A stretch of DNA of 64,000 nucleotides from CAZRVH01 sp964608325 (GCA_964608325.1 CAZSMX010000001.1:1-64000), one strand, 5' to 3'; shown: positions 41,814 to 51,416, counted from the stretch's first letter. Program-made: numbers and translations. The notes: a model not told the origin generated them from the sequence alone.

Positions 41814-42551
41814 TCATTTTAGTTTGTCACCGTTGCCGTTGCCGGCGATGACGCGTTTGAAATCCCTGGAATCCGATTCGATACGACCGTCGCGGATGAA
41901 AATGATGCGCTCGGCATGCTGCGCGGTGGCCTGTTCGTGGGTGACGAGGATGATGGTATGTCCGTGCTTGTGGAGATCCTGCAAGACCTTCATGACGGCG
42001 ACACCGGACGCCGAGTCCAGGTTACCGGTCGGCTCATCGGCGAAAATGATGTCCGGATCCGTCACGAGCGCGCGAGCGATGGCGACTCGCTGCTTCTGGC
42101 CGCCGGAAAGCTGGCTGGACAGGTAGTTGGTGCGATCGGTGAGTCCGACCATTTCGATTGCCTCCATCGCCTTCGCCAGGCGGTCGCGTTCCTGAATCAA
42201 CGGATGGTACAGGAGCGGAAGCATCACGTTCTCCAGTACCGAAGTGCGCGGCAGCAAATTGAACGCCTGGAAGACAAAACTCACCCTGGTCGCGCGAATG
42301 CGCGCGAGCTCGTCGTCCGTCATCCTCTTCGATTCCTCACCTTGGAACAGATACTGTCCGTTGGTATGAGAATCCAGGAATCCCAGGATATGCATCAGGG
42401 TTGATTTTCCCGATCCCGACGGCCCCATGATGGATACGAACTCGCCTTTCTCGATCTTCAAGTTGATGCCGAAGAGCACGGGCGTTTCGATCTCATCGTT
42501 AAAGTAGGATTTGCTGAGGTCGCGGATTTCGATGAGCGGGGAATTGGCCAT
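41814..42551 (-). CDS. ABC transporter ATP-binding protein (MacB/LolD type)
   Basis: A 245-residue ATPase. Walker A GPSGSGKST, Q-loop 'FVFQAFNLLPRTSVLENV', signature LSGGQKQRVAIARAL, Walker B DIIFADEPTGNLD, H-loop 'VTHEQATAQHAERI'. The 'FNLLP' and 'EPTGNLDS' forms are typical of the MacB/LolD/FtsE group. It is a separate polypeptide from the permeases, unlike E. coli MacB. Confidence 0.96.
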   Translation of the reverse strand: MANSPLIEIRDLSKSYFNDEIETPVLFGINLKIEKGEFVSIMGPSGSGKSTLMHILGFLDSHTNGQYLFQGEESKRMTDDELARIRATRVSFVFQAFNLLPRTSVLENVMLPLLYHPLIQERDRLAKAMEAIEMVGLTDRTNYLSSQLSGGQKQRVAIARALVTDPDIIFADEPTGNLDSASGVAVMKVLQDLHKHGHTIILVTHEQATAQHAERIIFIRDGRIESDSRDFKRVIAGNGNGDKLK

Positions 42552-42556
42552 GGCGC

Positions 42557-44302
42557 TTATTTGGTAAGGACAATGACAGTATCCCCTTCCTTCACGCCGC
42601 TGACTACCTCGACCTCACCTCCTTCGCCTTCCATTCCGGTCTCAACGACGACTTCCTTCACTTCGTTGCCTTCCTTCACGCGGACGATCTTCTCACCCTT
42701 GTCATTCTCGATGACCGCGCGCAACGGTACCGTGACGACGTCCTTCTTCATGCCCGTGACGATTTCCGCATCGCCGGTCATGCCGATCTTCAGTTCGTCG
42801 TGCGGGTAGCGGAAGTCCAGTTTCACGCGGTACTTGGATACGCCGTCGACGTCGGTTGAGGTCGTGTCGATTTGTCCGACCGTCAGGGCAAAATCCGTGC
42901 CGCGGAAAGCATCCAATTCCACAGACCCCGTCTGGGTCAGGACGACTTTCGGAATATCGATTTCGGACACGAACATCTCGATGCGGTACGGGCTGGATCC
43001 GACCATGGTAACGGCGGGGCCGACCGGGGTGAATTCACCGACCTTGATGTTCACCTTCGTTACAAGTCCGTCGATGGGTGCGGTGAGGACGGTATTCGAG
43101 AACTGTGCGGATGCGGCAGCTAACGAGGCACGAGCCTGGGCGACGGCTGCCTTGGCGATCGCGATATCCGTTTCGCGCGTCGGGGCCTTCTTCAGCTGGA
43201 GCTGGGCCTCGGCGATGCGCAGGGACGTTTCGTACGTGAGGATGTCAGCACTCGCCTTGTTCATGGCGCCGAGCGCGCTGTCCAAGGAAGCCTGCTGCGT
43301 GGAAATGCGGCTGGCAAAGCTGGCGGACGCATCGCGCAATGCCTTGGCGGACGCATCGACGACGCCGATCGCGGCCTGCAACTGCGAGCGGGAAGCTGCG
43401 ATGTCAGATTTGTACCCCTCTTTCGCCGTCGTATCGAACGACGACGTGGTGGGCAGGTTGTTGATCATGTCATAGGCGCGGTTGAGCGCGCTCCAAGAAC
43501 TCGTCACCGCCGCGCGGGTGGAATCAAGGGCGGACAAGGCTGCCTGGAAATCCTGCGGATTCGCCTTGGCATACAACGCGCGGATGGCGGACTGTTGCTG
43601 CTGCATCGTGGAATTGATCTGGTCGTACTCGGCGGGGGACGCCTTGATGACCGCATCCAGCACGTCGTTCTGCGTCAGGATGCCCTGCAGTTCGGAGAGT
43701 CCGTTCTGCGCGACCGTGAGCTGTTCGGTGACGGTGCTTCCTGCGGACGTCACGTACCCGGATAAGCTGACCGCCGCCTCGTTCTTCACGGAATCAAGCT
43801 GGATCTGGGCATTGGCATGTGCAGCCTGGGAAGTGGCGAAGCTCGTCTTCGAAGCTTCCAAGGCGGAACGCTTGTTGTCGACATCTGCCTGGGCGATCGC
43901 GATGTCCTCGGGGCGGTTCCCTTCCTGTTTGGCACGCAAATCCGCTTCGGCGGACTGGACGCGGGCGGAAGCCGCGGCGATATCGGCCGCAAGGTTGTTG
44001 GAACGCAACGCTCCGAGTCTCTGTCCCGCGCGAACGCGATCCCCTTCCTTCACGGAAACCTGCGACACGATGCCGGACGACGGGAACTGCAATTGGAGAT
44101 CGCGCTCGGAAATGACGGTACCTACGGCTTCCACCGTTTGGCGGAGGTCTTTGGTCTCGGCAAGAGCCGTGACGTACTCGGGCACTTTGGGTGCGGTTGC
44201 CGCACGGACGATGAATGCAACAAGAAGGAAGACCAGGAGGCCGATGATCGACTTCCACTTATGGGTGCGGATGGTCGACCAGATTCTGCGAAGGAATGAC
44301 AT
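42557..44302 (-). CDS. Efflux periplasmic/extracytoplasmic adaptor (MacA/HlyD type)
   Basis: A 581-residue adaptor: N-terminal helix ('SIIGLLVFLLVAFIVRAA'), a lipoyl/barrel-sandwich half ('SSGIVSQVSVKEGDRVRAGQRLG'), and a coiled-coil hairpin of about 280 residues, much longer than in MacA. The second barrel-sandwich half ('VLTAPIDGLVTKVNIKVGEF') and beta-barrel/MPD region follow. In a cell without an outer membrane such adaptors reach into the wall. It links the ABC pair to an external partner. It starts 11 bases after marR. Confidence 0.93.
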   Translation of the reverse strand: MSFLRRIWSTIRTHKWKSIIGLLVFLLVAFIVRAATAPKVPEYVTALAETKDLRQTVEAVGTVISERDLQLQFPSSGIVSQVSVKEGDRVRAGQRLGALRSNNLAADIAAASARVQSAEADLRAKQEGNRPEDIAIAQADVDNKRSALEASKTSFATSQAAHANAQIQLDSVKNEAAVSLSGYVTSAGSTVTEQLTVAQNGLSELQGILTQNDVLDAVIKASPAEYDQINSTMQQQQSAIRALYAKANPQDFQAALSALDSTRAAVTSSWSALNRAYDMINNLPTTSSFDTTAKEGYKSDIAASRSQLQAAIGVVDASAKALRDASASFASRISTQQASLDSALGAMNKASADILTYETSLRIAEAQLQLKKAPTRETDIAIAKAAVAQARASLAAASAQFSNTVLTAPIDGLVTKVNIKVGEFTPVGPAVTMVGSSPYRIEMFVSEIDIPKVVLTQTGSVELDAFRGTDFALTVGQIDTTSTDVDGVSKYRVKLDFRYPHDELKIGMTGDAEIVTGMKKDVVTVPLRAVIENDKGEKIVRVKEGNEVKEVVVETGMEGEGGEVEVVSGVKEGDTVIVLTK

Positions 44303-44313
44303 AGGAAGGATGG

Positions 44314-44748
44314 TTAAGAATGCGAAAAGGAAGAATGGAGATGATGGAGAATGCGAACGAGTTCGCGCTGATCCTTGTCCGACAACCGGGAGAAGATGTC
44401 ACGCATGACGGCCGCGTGGTGCGTCATTGCGGATGCGATCATGGCGTTTCCGGCTGCGGTCATCTCGAGGCGCACGAGCTTGCGATTCTTGGGATCCTGC
44501 TTGCGGCGCACCCATTTGAGCTTTACCAACCTGTCCGCGAATGAAGTGGCGGACGGCGAGGTAACCCTCAGCGCGTCGGCAAATTCTTTCATCGTAAGGC
44601 CGTCATGCTCCCTTATAACCATGAGCGCGTGGAATTGTAGAGGATTGAACTTCGTTTCGGAATCAAATATGAGCTTCTTCCTCATCATGCGCGCCATCTC
44701 CATGAGGAGCGGCGGCAACTGATCGATGGCTGCGGAATTGGACTTCAT
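44314..44748 (-). CDS. MarR-family transcriptional regulator
   Basis: A 144-residue winged-helix dimeric regulator ('NPLQFHALMVIREHDGLTMKEFADALRVTSPSATSFADRLVKLKWVRRKQDPKNRK' contains the recognition helix and wing). MarR proteins usually repress their own operon and release DNA on binding small aromatic or lipophilic molecules. The ATG at 44746-44748 was chosen because the upstream extension is inside the promoter and operator. First gene of the efflux operon. Confidence 0.94.
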   Translation of the reverse strand: MKSNSAAIDQLPPLLMEMARMMRKKLIFDSETKFNPLQFHALMVIREHDGLTMKEFADALRVTSPSATSFADRLVKLKWVRRKQDPKNRKLVRLEMTAAGNAMIASAMTHHAAVMRDIFSRLSDKDQRELVRILHHLHSSFSHS

Positions 44749-44749
44749 A

Positions 44750-44803
44750 TGACACCTAATTGTTAGAGTGTCTAATAATATGGTCGGCAAAGTACGATGT
44801 CAA
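44750..44803 (-). promoter_or_regulatory. Promoter and palindromic operator of the marR efflux operon
   Basis: On the minus strand: -35 TTGACA (44803-44798), 17-bp spacer, -10 TATTAT (44780-44775). Directly downstream lies a 22-bp near-palindrome (44751-44772) with outer arms GACAC and GTGTC and inner arms CTAA and TTAG. It covers the transcription start and the leader up to the ATG, the size and placement expected for a MarR operator in autoregulation. Confidence 0.82.
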
Positions 44804-44875
44804 CCGGTTGTAACGTAAAAAACCAAATAAAATTGGCCTTCTTCCCGCGCTGGAACGGAGTTATACTACTTGCCG

Positions 44876-47128
44876 ATGCCTAGAAAGAAGCGAAAAAAGT
44901 CTTCGATCAAAGCCCCGGACCTTCATTTGGAACTGGAGCCTGAAACGAAGCGAACCATCAGCGGGATCAGCCAGATTGCCCTGAGCATTCTCCTTTTCCT
45001 GTCGCTTCGCGGGCAAGCAGGCCCCGCTGGCCAGACATTGAACGAAGTGATTGAATTCTTCTTCGGATCCTGGGGGGCCCTGTTCCCTTCTTTCCTGTTT
45101 GTGTCGGGACTCCTGCATACGTTCGGAGCGGGAAAAATCGAGTTGAAGCGCTCCGTCGGACTGACGCTGTGCCTCCTGTGCTTCCTTGGGTTGATGCATA
45201 TCGGCGCGCCGCTGGAAGAAGTCGGCCCGCGCAGGAACGAGCTGGCCGGGGCGATCGGCTTCATGATGAGCCTTCCGTTCCTGCTGGCACTCAGCAGGGA
45301 GGTGGGATACATCATCCTCTCCGCCGGCTTCCTTATAGGACTCTTCCTGGCATTCGAACCGGACGTCGCTTCCATCTTCCGTTCCCTGAAAGGGAATGCC
45401 GAACTGAAACCCCTGAAAAAGGAAGCGTCCCCTCGCAGAAAACAGGAAGAAGTACAGGACTTTTACGAGGAGGAAACGGATACGGAGGAAGATGATCTGG
45501 TGGAAGACGATTCGGATGCACCCGAGCTCAATATCGTGCGTCCGGTCTTCGCGCAGAGCGTGGTAAAGGGAAAGGCGGAAAAGATGATCAAGGAGAAACT
45601 GAAGAAGAACGCCGGGGCATTGGAAATGAAGGACACGCGCTTCGAGGAATGGACGTTCCCAAGCATGGACCTCCTGGAGAACGCCCAGAGCGAAGTGGCG
45701 GTGGATGATGATTTCCTGAAGCGCCAGGCGAAGTTGATCGAAGAGAAGCTGCAGGAATTCGGCATCGACGTGGCCGTGCGCGACGCGCGCCCGGGACCGA
45801 CCGTCACCCAGTTCACGCTCCAACCAGCGGAAGGCGTGCGCCTCAGCAGCATCGCCAACCTGAAGGACGACCTCGCCCTGGCATTGGCAGCCCAGAGCCT
45901 GCGTATCGAGGCGCCGATCCCCGGCAAATCGCTCGTGGGCATCGAAATGCCGAACTTGGAACGCACGACGGTCCACCTGCGCGAAATCCTGGAAAGCCCC
46001 GCCTTCCACGACAGCCAATCCTCCCTCGCCTTCCCGCTCGGCCGCGACGTGTCCGGCGAAGCGACGGTGGCGAGCCTGGAAGACATGCCGCACTTGCTGA
46101 TCGCAGGCGCCACGGGTTCCGGAAAGTCCGTCTGTATGAACGTGTTCCTCACGGCGCTCCTGTACCAGAACGCGCCGCACGAGCTGAAGTTCATCCTCGT
46201 CGACCCCAAGCGCGTCGAGCTCATGCCCTACAACGGCATCCCCCACCTGCTCACGCCGGTCATCACCGAATCCGACAAGGCCTTGCAGGCGCTTCGTTGG
46301 GCGGTGGCGGAAATGGGCCGTCGTCTGCACCGCTTCTCCGAGCAAGGCGTGCGCAATATCAAGGAATACAACGAGAAGCAGACGGATGAGAGCAACCTCC
46401 TCCCGCGCATCGTCATCGTCATCGACGAGCTCGCGGACCTCATGATGCGCCAGTTCCGCAGGGACACGGAAACGATGATCGTGCGCATCTCGCAGATGGC
46501 CCGCGCGGTCGGCATGCACCTCGTCATCGCCACGCAGCGCCCGTCCGTCGATGTCATCACGGGTCTCATCAAGGCGAACATCCCCACGCGCATCGCGTTC
46601 CGCGTCGTCAGCTCCGTCGACAGCCGCACCATCCTGGACGGCATCGGCGCGGAAGACCTGCTGGGCAAGGGAGACATGCTCTACATGACGGCGACGACCG
46701 CCAAGCCCGTGCGCATCCAGGGGATCTACGTGGATACGAAGGAGGTGGAACGCGTCATCAACGCCGTGAAGATCGCCGGAGGAGGTAAGATCACCGAGCA
46801 GATCGGCTTGGCCGAAGGCGAGGACGGGGAAGACGGCGAGGGGGGCCAAGACGGTCCTCCGTCCGGCATGATCGACCTTGATGCCGACGATAACGGCGGA
46901 GACGATCTCTTCTTCGACGCCGTGCGCGTCGTGCAGAGTTCCGGCAAGGCCTCGGCCAGCCTCCTGCAGCGCCAATTGAAGGTGGGTTACGCACGTGCGG
47001 CCCGCCTGCTCGACATCATGGAGGAGAAGGGCATCGTGGGCCCCGCGGACGGCGCCAAGCCCCGCAAAGTGTTCATCGAGCAGATGGCCGGCAGCCCGAG
47101 CAACGTGGGCGAGGAAAACACCTTCTGA
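44876..47128 (+). CDS. ftsK: DNA translocase FtsK
   Basis: A 750-residue septal DNA translocase that pumps chromosome ends apart during division. Four N-terminal helices (~30-165), an acidic linker, the motor with Walker A GATGSGKSV and 'FILVDPKRVELMPYNGIPHLLTPVITE', 'IVIVIDELADLMM', and a C-terminal gamma winged helix ('FFDAVRVVQSSGKASASLLQRQLKVGYARAARLLDIMEEKGIVG') that reads KOPS. TATACT (44862-44867) lies 8 bases before ATG 44876; an in-frame TTG two codons earlier is the alternative start. Confidence 0.97.
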   Translation: MPRKKRKKSSIKAPDLHLELEPETKRTISGISQIALSILLFLSLRGQAGPAGQTLNEVIEFFFGSWGALFPSFLFVSGLLHTFGAGKIELKRSVGLTLCLLCFLGLMHIGAPLEEVGPRRNELAGAIGFMMSLPFLLALSREVGYIILSAGFLIGLFLAFEPDVASIFRSLKGNAELKPLKKEASPRRKQEEVQDFYEEETDTEEDDLVEDDSDAPELNIVRPVFAQSVVKGKAEKMIKEKLKKNAGALEMKDTRFEEWTFPSMDLLENAQSEVAVDDDFLKRQAKLIEEKLQEFGIDVAVRDARPGPTVTQFTLQPAEGVRLSSIANLKDDLALALAAQSLRIEAPIPGKSLVGIEMPNLERTTVHLREILESPAFHDSQSSLAFPLGRDVSGEATVASLEDMPHLLIAGATGSGKSVCMNVFLTALLYQNAPHELKFILVDPKRVELMPYNGIPHLLTPVITESDKALQALRWAVAEMGRRLHRFSEQGVRNIKEYNEKQTDESNLLPRIVIVIDELADLMMRQFRRDTETMIVRISQMARAVGMHLVIATQRPSVDVITGLIKANIPTRIAFRVVSSVDSRTILDGIGAEDLLGKGDMLYMTATTAKPVRIQGIYVDTKEVERVINAVKIAGGGKITEQIGLAEGEDGEDGEGGQDGPPSGMIDLDADDNGGDDLFFDAVRVVQSSGKASASLLQRQLKVGYARAARLLDIMEEKGIVGPADGAKPRKVFIEQMAGSPSNVGEENTF

Positions 47129-47138
47129 CATCAGAAAA

Positions 47139-47161
47139 ACGGGGATGACGAGCATCCCCGT
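47139..47161 (-). terminator. Terminator of the small minus-strand membrane protein
   Basis: ACGGGGATG (47139-47147) pairs perfectly with CATCCCCGT (47153-47161). On the minus strand it is followed by TTTTTCTG. It may also mark the 3' end of ftsK mRNA. Confidence 0.8.
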
Positions 47162-47178
47162 GAGGAGCGAAACGAAGC

Positions 47179-47448
47179 CTACCAATGGTAGTACCAGTGT
47201 TGGCCGATCAGCACCACGCAGATGACGATGCCGATGAAATCGGAGATCGCCAGCTTCCACTTCTTCTCAAGCCAGAAGTGGATGCAGCGGAATGTCACGA
47301 CTCCCAGCGAGAGCGCTACCGCGATGAGTGGTTGTCCGCATTGCTTCATCTGCATATTTAGCTGGATTTGCATGGGGCCGTTGCAGACGACCGCGATGAC
47401 GGATAAAACCGCCGTGATCGAGTAACACATCTCGGACAAACCGTTCAT
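47179..47448 (-). CDS. Small membrane protein, 89 aa
   Basis: Three hydrophobic segments ('ITAVLSVIAVVCNGPM', 'PLIAVALSLGVVTF', 'FIGIVICVVLIGQHW') and a short His/Trp/Tyr-rich end. GGAGG lies upstream of the first ATG at slightly long spacing; MCYSI six codons later is an alternative start. No family recognised. Confidence 0.65.
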   Translation of the reverse strand: MNGLSEMCYSITAVLSVIAVVCNGPMQIQLNMQMKQCGQPLIAVALSLGVVTFRCIHFWLEKKWKLAISDFIGIVICVVLIGQHWYYHW

Positions 47449-47562
47449 GGTGAAAAACCTCCGTGTGGAATAAAGATCGGGATTTAGTTGTTTCGCCCCA
47501 CTATAAAAGCACCGGCCCTTGCTTCCTTCAAGTTGCTTTTTGCGCTATTCTATCGGTTCACT

Positions 47563-48153
47563 ATGAAGCTCCTCATTGGAACCGCCAACAAAGGCAAAGC
47601 GATCGAAGTGCAGGAAGCCCTGAAAAGCTTCGGAGTCGAGTGCGTGTTGCCGACAGACCTGGGCATCGAGGAGAAACCGGAAGAAACCGGCACGACGTAC
47701 GAGGAGAACGCCCGCCTGAAAGCGAACTTCTACTATGAGAGGACGGGCCTCGCAGTGCTTTCGGACGATTCGGGCATCGTGGTGGAAGCGCTGAAAGACG
47801 AGCTGGGCGTGTACACGCGGCGCTGGGGCGCGGGAGACAAGGTGACGGACCAGGAATGGGTGGAATACTTCCTGAAGCGATTGGAGAACGCCCCCACGCG
47901 GCGCGCGCAGTTCGTCTGCTGTCTCTGCTTCAAGGATGCGGAGGGAAACGAGCATATCTTCGAGGGAACGGCCGACGGCGTCATCACGGAGGCGTTGGAA
48001 ACGGACTACAAGCCCGGCCTGCCCGTCTCCGCATGCTTCCGCCCGGACGGCTATGACAAGGTCTATAACGCTCTCACGGTTGACGAAAAGAACGCCATCA
48101 GCCACCGCGGCCGCGCGCTCAGGAAACTAAAAGAATATTTCGCATCACTCTAA
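47563..48153 (+). CDS. rdgB: dITP/XTP pyrophosphatase (RdgB/HAM1)
   Basis: A 196-residue house-cleaning enzyme that hydrolyses non-canonical purine triphosphates. The start MKLLIGTANKGKAIEV, 'EETGTTYEENARLKANFYYE', 'LAVLSDDSGIVVEAL' and 'KNAISHRGRALRKL' are the family motifs. The region 'RRWGAGDKVTDQEWVEYFLKRL' replaces the usual SARYAG segment. A 25-codon upstream extension is rejected. Its 3' end overlaps the UvrD-like gene by 9 bases. Confidence 0.95.
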   Translation: MKLLIGTANKGKAIEVQEALKSFGVECVLPTDLGIEEKPEETGTTYEENARLKANFYYERTGLAVLSDDSGIVVEALKDELGVYTRRWGAGDKVTDQEWVEYFLKRLENAPTRRAQFVCCLCFKDAEGNEHIFEGTADGVITEALETDYKPGLPVSACFRPDGYDKVYNALTVDEKNAISHRGRALRKLKEYFASL

Positions 48154-51102
48154 TCCATCGGACGCCACGCCCTCGACGGGGCTGAAGTCCAGGTTCTGGA
48201 TCTTCTTCCACACGAGGCGGATGAGCTTTCGTAATTCCTCGCGGTCTTGCTCCGTGATATGAAAGATGCGTTCGACGGGGTAGTTCGTTCCCTCGCCGAT
48301 GAAATCCAGGACGAAGGCCGATGGCTTAAGAATGGAATGGCTGTGCTCGAACAGGAGCGAGTAGAAGACCAACTGGCGGTAGTAATCGCCACCTCGGATT
48401 TCGCTCTCCGTCTTTGGGGAGCCTGTCTTGAAGTCGGTCACTGTGGCATTCGCGCTGTTTGGATTCTCAAGGTCGATACGGTCGATTTTTCCCTTCAACG
48501 GGATATCGTCAAAATTCGCGCTCAGCGGGTATTCGACCTTATGAACGAAAGGAAGCCGTTCCTTGAGACGTTCGTTGTAGTAGCGGGGAAGGTCTTCTTT
48601 TCCTTGTGCCAATAGGTTGGCGCGTTCGGCGTCGGTGAGGATCTCGCGGTCCACCAGGTAGTTATCGAACTCAGCGATGAACTGTTCCAGGCTGAGCGGC
48701 AAACCATCCTGAACGCTCAGGCCCCATTTGCGCAGCGCGGCATGCACCGCGTTTCCATACACGAGTGCCGTCGATTTCACCTGCGGTGTCTGGAGCAGGT
48801 CGTTCTCCAGGAAAATCTTCGGGTCTTTCAGGAAGTGGTTGAGCGCCGTCACCGAGAGCGAGAAATCCTTCAACCGTTCGCGCAGGAACGCCTGCATCTC
48901 CTCGTCGAGGTCGATCGCCGGGGCAAGCAAGAGCGTGGAAATCTTCTCGGGATACTTCAGCTCGCGGATTTCTTCCGGCAGGGGGCTGGCCTCCGCGAAG
49001 AACCCGGAAGGCGCAAGTTCTTTCTGTCTTTCTCCGGTGACGGACTGCATCGGGCAGAGGAAGTATAATTTCGATTTAGCCCTAGTCATAGCCACGTAAG
49101 CGACACGACGCTCATCCTGGTGCTGCTCGAACGTCTTCTGGTCCTTCTCCCATCCGAAGAGGATGTCTTCCGGGATGGAGAGGGATGACGGCGTACGTTT
49201 CTTATCCCACTTGCCGTCGACGAAGTTCACAAGGATCACCGCCTTGTACTCCAACCCCTTCGACGCGTGGGCCGTCATGAGCTGCACGCCCTTCTCGGTG
49301 AGGTGCGGCACGGCGTAGGTCATCTGCAGATCGCCGTACTCGGGATCCTCGTAGAGCGAGAGGTCGTTCATCATCACGGCGAACGAGAAGGTCGTCTGCT
49401 CGTACGCGCGGTACCTGATGCGATCGAAGAACGCCTGAATAGCCGCGAAGTCGACGGGATTGAACGGCAGCTTGTCCATCGAGGGCAGCAAGTTACACTC
49501 GCGCAGCACTTGCTCCACCGTCTGCACGAGCGTACGGCTCTTGATCTTCTGGTGGAGCCCAAGGAGCGTATCGCGGGATTTGATGAGCGCTTCCTTGTTT
49601 TTCAGTGGCAGTGTACTCGCCTCCGAATCCGGAACGTCGAGGGAAAGAAGAACGGAATACAACGACTGCCTGGAATCGCGGTGGAGAGTGAACAAGCGTG
49701 CAATGTCGGCTGCGCTGCAGTCTGAGCATTCCGCAGAAATGGCTGCAGCTAGGGCTGAACTGTTTTCTGGCTGATCAATTGCTTTCAGGATGCAGAGCAA
49801 TTGGTTCACGAGCGGATGCCTCAGGAGATTCACTTTCCCGTTCATCTGCACCGGTAGCTCGCGGGCGCGCAGGGCGTCGTAGTAGTGGAGGAGCTCCGCG
49901 TTCGTCTGTGTGAGCACGGCGATTTCCTCGGGCTCTATCCCCTCTTCCAGCAAGTCCTCGATCATATCGGCCAGGATCCAGGGTTCAATCGCATCGCTAC
50001 TGCAACGGATCAGCATGGGGTCCTCGCCCTTCTCACCGGTCATCGACTGCAAATCTTTCGTAAGCCCGGGAATGGTTCCTACCAAGCGCTCCGTATTGCA
50101 CTTGATAAGCCTTCCTGCGGCATCCAGGATCGGCTGCGTGCAGCGGTAGCTCTTCGTGAGCACAATCACCTCCGCGGTCGGAAACCGGTTTCGGAACGAC
50201 AGGATATTCTGCAGGTTCGCGCCTTGGAAACGGTAGATCGCCTGGTCGTCGTCCCCCACGATGCAGATATTCGGGGCATTCTGGTTCGCATACGTCGTAA
50301 GCAAGTCGATCACCTTCAGCTGCGCTCCGTTCGTATCCTGGAATTCATCCACGATGACATACTGGTAGCGTTCCTGGAGCGAGGCCAGCAACCAGTCCTC
50401 CTCCTGTAGCGCACGGATCACGTTCAGGATCATGTCGTCGTAGTCGTAGCGCTGCGTCTCCAGGAGCATCGCCTGGTACATCTCAAACACTTTCACGAAG
50501 TCCCGGAATTTGCGTGCCGCGAGCATGTTCTTCTCATGCGCCTTCGTCCCCTCTTTGCTCTTCTGGCTCATCTCCGCCTCATACGTATCCGTCGCTTTGT
50601 TCAGCTGCTCCTGGGTGACGCCCTCGCGCTTCACCTGGCTGATACGCGCCAAAATATCCTTTGTACGTTGATACGGATTCTTGCGGTTCACGAGCTGCAA
50701 GTCGGGCAAGAGCTGATCGATGATCCTATTCACCGCACGGTACCGCTCCACGTCGGAAATCTGCTCCAACGCGGACCATGTTTCGAATACGTGGGGGTTT
50801 TGCAGGATGATCTCGTTGCAAAAGCCGTGGATGGTATTGATACCAACGCCGTACGCATCCGCCCCGATGAGTGACCGCAAGCGCTCGCGCATCGCCGTGG
50901 CACCACTGTTCGAAAAGGTAAGGCAGAGAATGTTCCCCGGCCGCATCTGCGTCTTCTTCAGGATGTTTGCGACGCGTACCGCCACCACCTGCGTCTTTCC
51001 CGTTCCCGGGCCAGCCACCACCATTACCGGACCTTCGATCGTCTCGACGGCCTTGCGTTGCTCTTCGTTCAGCCGGGCGTACGACTCCTCAAAAGTGGAC
51101 AT
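48145..51102 (-). CDS. UvrD/Rep-type helicase with C-terminal RecB-like nuclease domain
   Basis: A 985-residue SF1A helicase. Walker A AGPGTGKTQVVAVRV, 'GVGINTIHGFCNEII', 'VIVDEFQDTNGAQLKVI', 'IVGDDDQAIYRFQGA', 'LTKSYRCTQPILDAA', 'LMTAHASKGLEYKAVILVNF', 'RRVAYVAMTRAKSKLYFL'. The last ~230 residues form a PD-(D/E)XK domain ('YGNAVHAALRKWG', 'KGKIDRIDLEN', 'VTDFKTGSPKTESE', 'YYRQLVFYSLLFEH'). The layout resembles AddA, but no AddB or RecC partner is in the window. Likely end resection or repair. TACCAT (51109-51114) lies six bases before the ATG. Confidence 0.95.
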   Translation of the reverse strand: MSTFEESYARLNEEQRKAVETIEGPVMVVAGPGTGKTQVVAVRVANILKKTQMRPGNILCLTFSNSGATAMRERLRSLIGADAYGVGINTIHGFCNEIILQNPHVFETWSALEQISDVERYRAVNRIIDQLLPDLQLVNRKNPYQRTKDILARISQVKREGVTQEQLNKATDTYEAEMSQKSKEGTKAHEKNMLAARKFRDFVKVFEMYQAMLLETQRYDYDDMILNVIRALQEEDWLLASLQERYQYVIVDEFQDTNGAQLKVIDLLTTYANQNAPNICIVGDDDQAIYRFQGANLQNILSFRNRFPTAEVIVLTKSYRCTQPILDAAGRLIKCNTERLVGTIPGLTKDLQSMTGEKGEDPMLIRCSSDAIEPWILADMIEDLLEEGIEPEEIAVLTQTNAELLHYYDALRARELPVQMNGKVNLLRHPLVNQLLCILKAIDQPENSSALAAAISAECSDCSAADIARLFTLHRDSRQSLYSVLLSLDVPDSEASTLPLKNKEALIKSRDTLLGLHQKIKSRTLVQTVEQVLRECNLLPSMDKLPFNPVDFAAIQAFFDRIRYRAYEQTTFSFAVMMNDLSLYEDPEYGDLQMTYAVPHLTEKGVQLMTAHASKGLEYKAVILVNFVDGKWDKKRTPSSLSIPEDILFGWEKDQKTFEQHQDERRVAYVAMTRAKSKLYFLCPMQSVTGERQKELAPSGFFAEASPLPEEIRELKYPEKISTLLLAPAIDLDEEMQAFLRERLKDFSLSVTALNHFLKDPKIFLENDLLQTPQVKSTALVYGNAVHAALRKWGLSVQDGLPLSLEQFIAEFDNYLVDREILTDAERANLLAQGKEDLPRYYNERLKERLPFVHKVEYPLSANFDDIPLKGKIDRIDLENPNSANATVTDFKTGSPKTESEIRGGDYYRQLVFYSLLFEHSHSILKPSAFVLDFIGEGTNYPVERIFHITEQDREELRKLIRLVWKKIQNLDFSPVEGVASDGLE

Positions 51103-51227
51103 GAATGCATGGTATCAGATCCGACATGAACGCCAATTATGTAACACTGATATAAAGCTTGATTAAAGCAAGCATTTTCATACAAAAGACAGGTATAGTT
51201 AACGCATTTACTTCCCCCTTTCTTCTT

Positions 51228-51416
51228 ATGAAGAACATTTCCTACATCCTGGTGATCGTCGGAGCCCTTAACTGGGGTCTGGTGGCCATCGGAGGTTTTC
51301 TGGGCACGAACCTGAACGTCGTGAACCTGCTGCTGGGCAGCTGGCCGATGGTCGAATGGATCGTGTACTTGCTCGTAGGACTCGCCGGCGTGTACATGCT
51401 CGTCGGAAAGAAATAA
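51228..51416 (+). CDS. DUF378 (YuzA-like) small membrane protein
   Basis: A 62-residue protein with two helices and the family pattern 'ILVIVGALNWGLVAIGGF', 'NVVNLLLG' and 'VEWIVYLLVGLAGVYMLVG'. Function unknown. The start MKNISYI is where the family begins. A terminator follows at 51434. Confidence 0.93.
   Translation: MKNISYILVIVGALNWGLVAIGGFLGTNLNVVNLLLGSWPMVEWIVYLLVGLAGVYMLVGKK

Noticed and set aside
44861..47260. 799-codon minus-strand open frame opposite ftsK
   Set aside because: It is rich in His, Arg, Asp and Gln with no family motif, and lies fully antisense to an unmistakable FtsK. Long shadow frames are common in GC-rich coding DNA.
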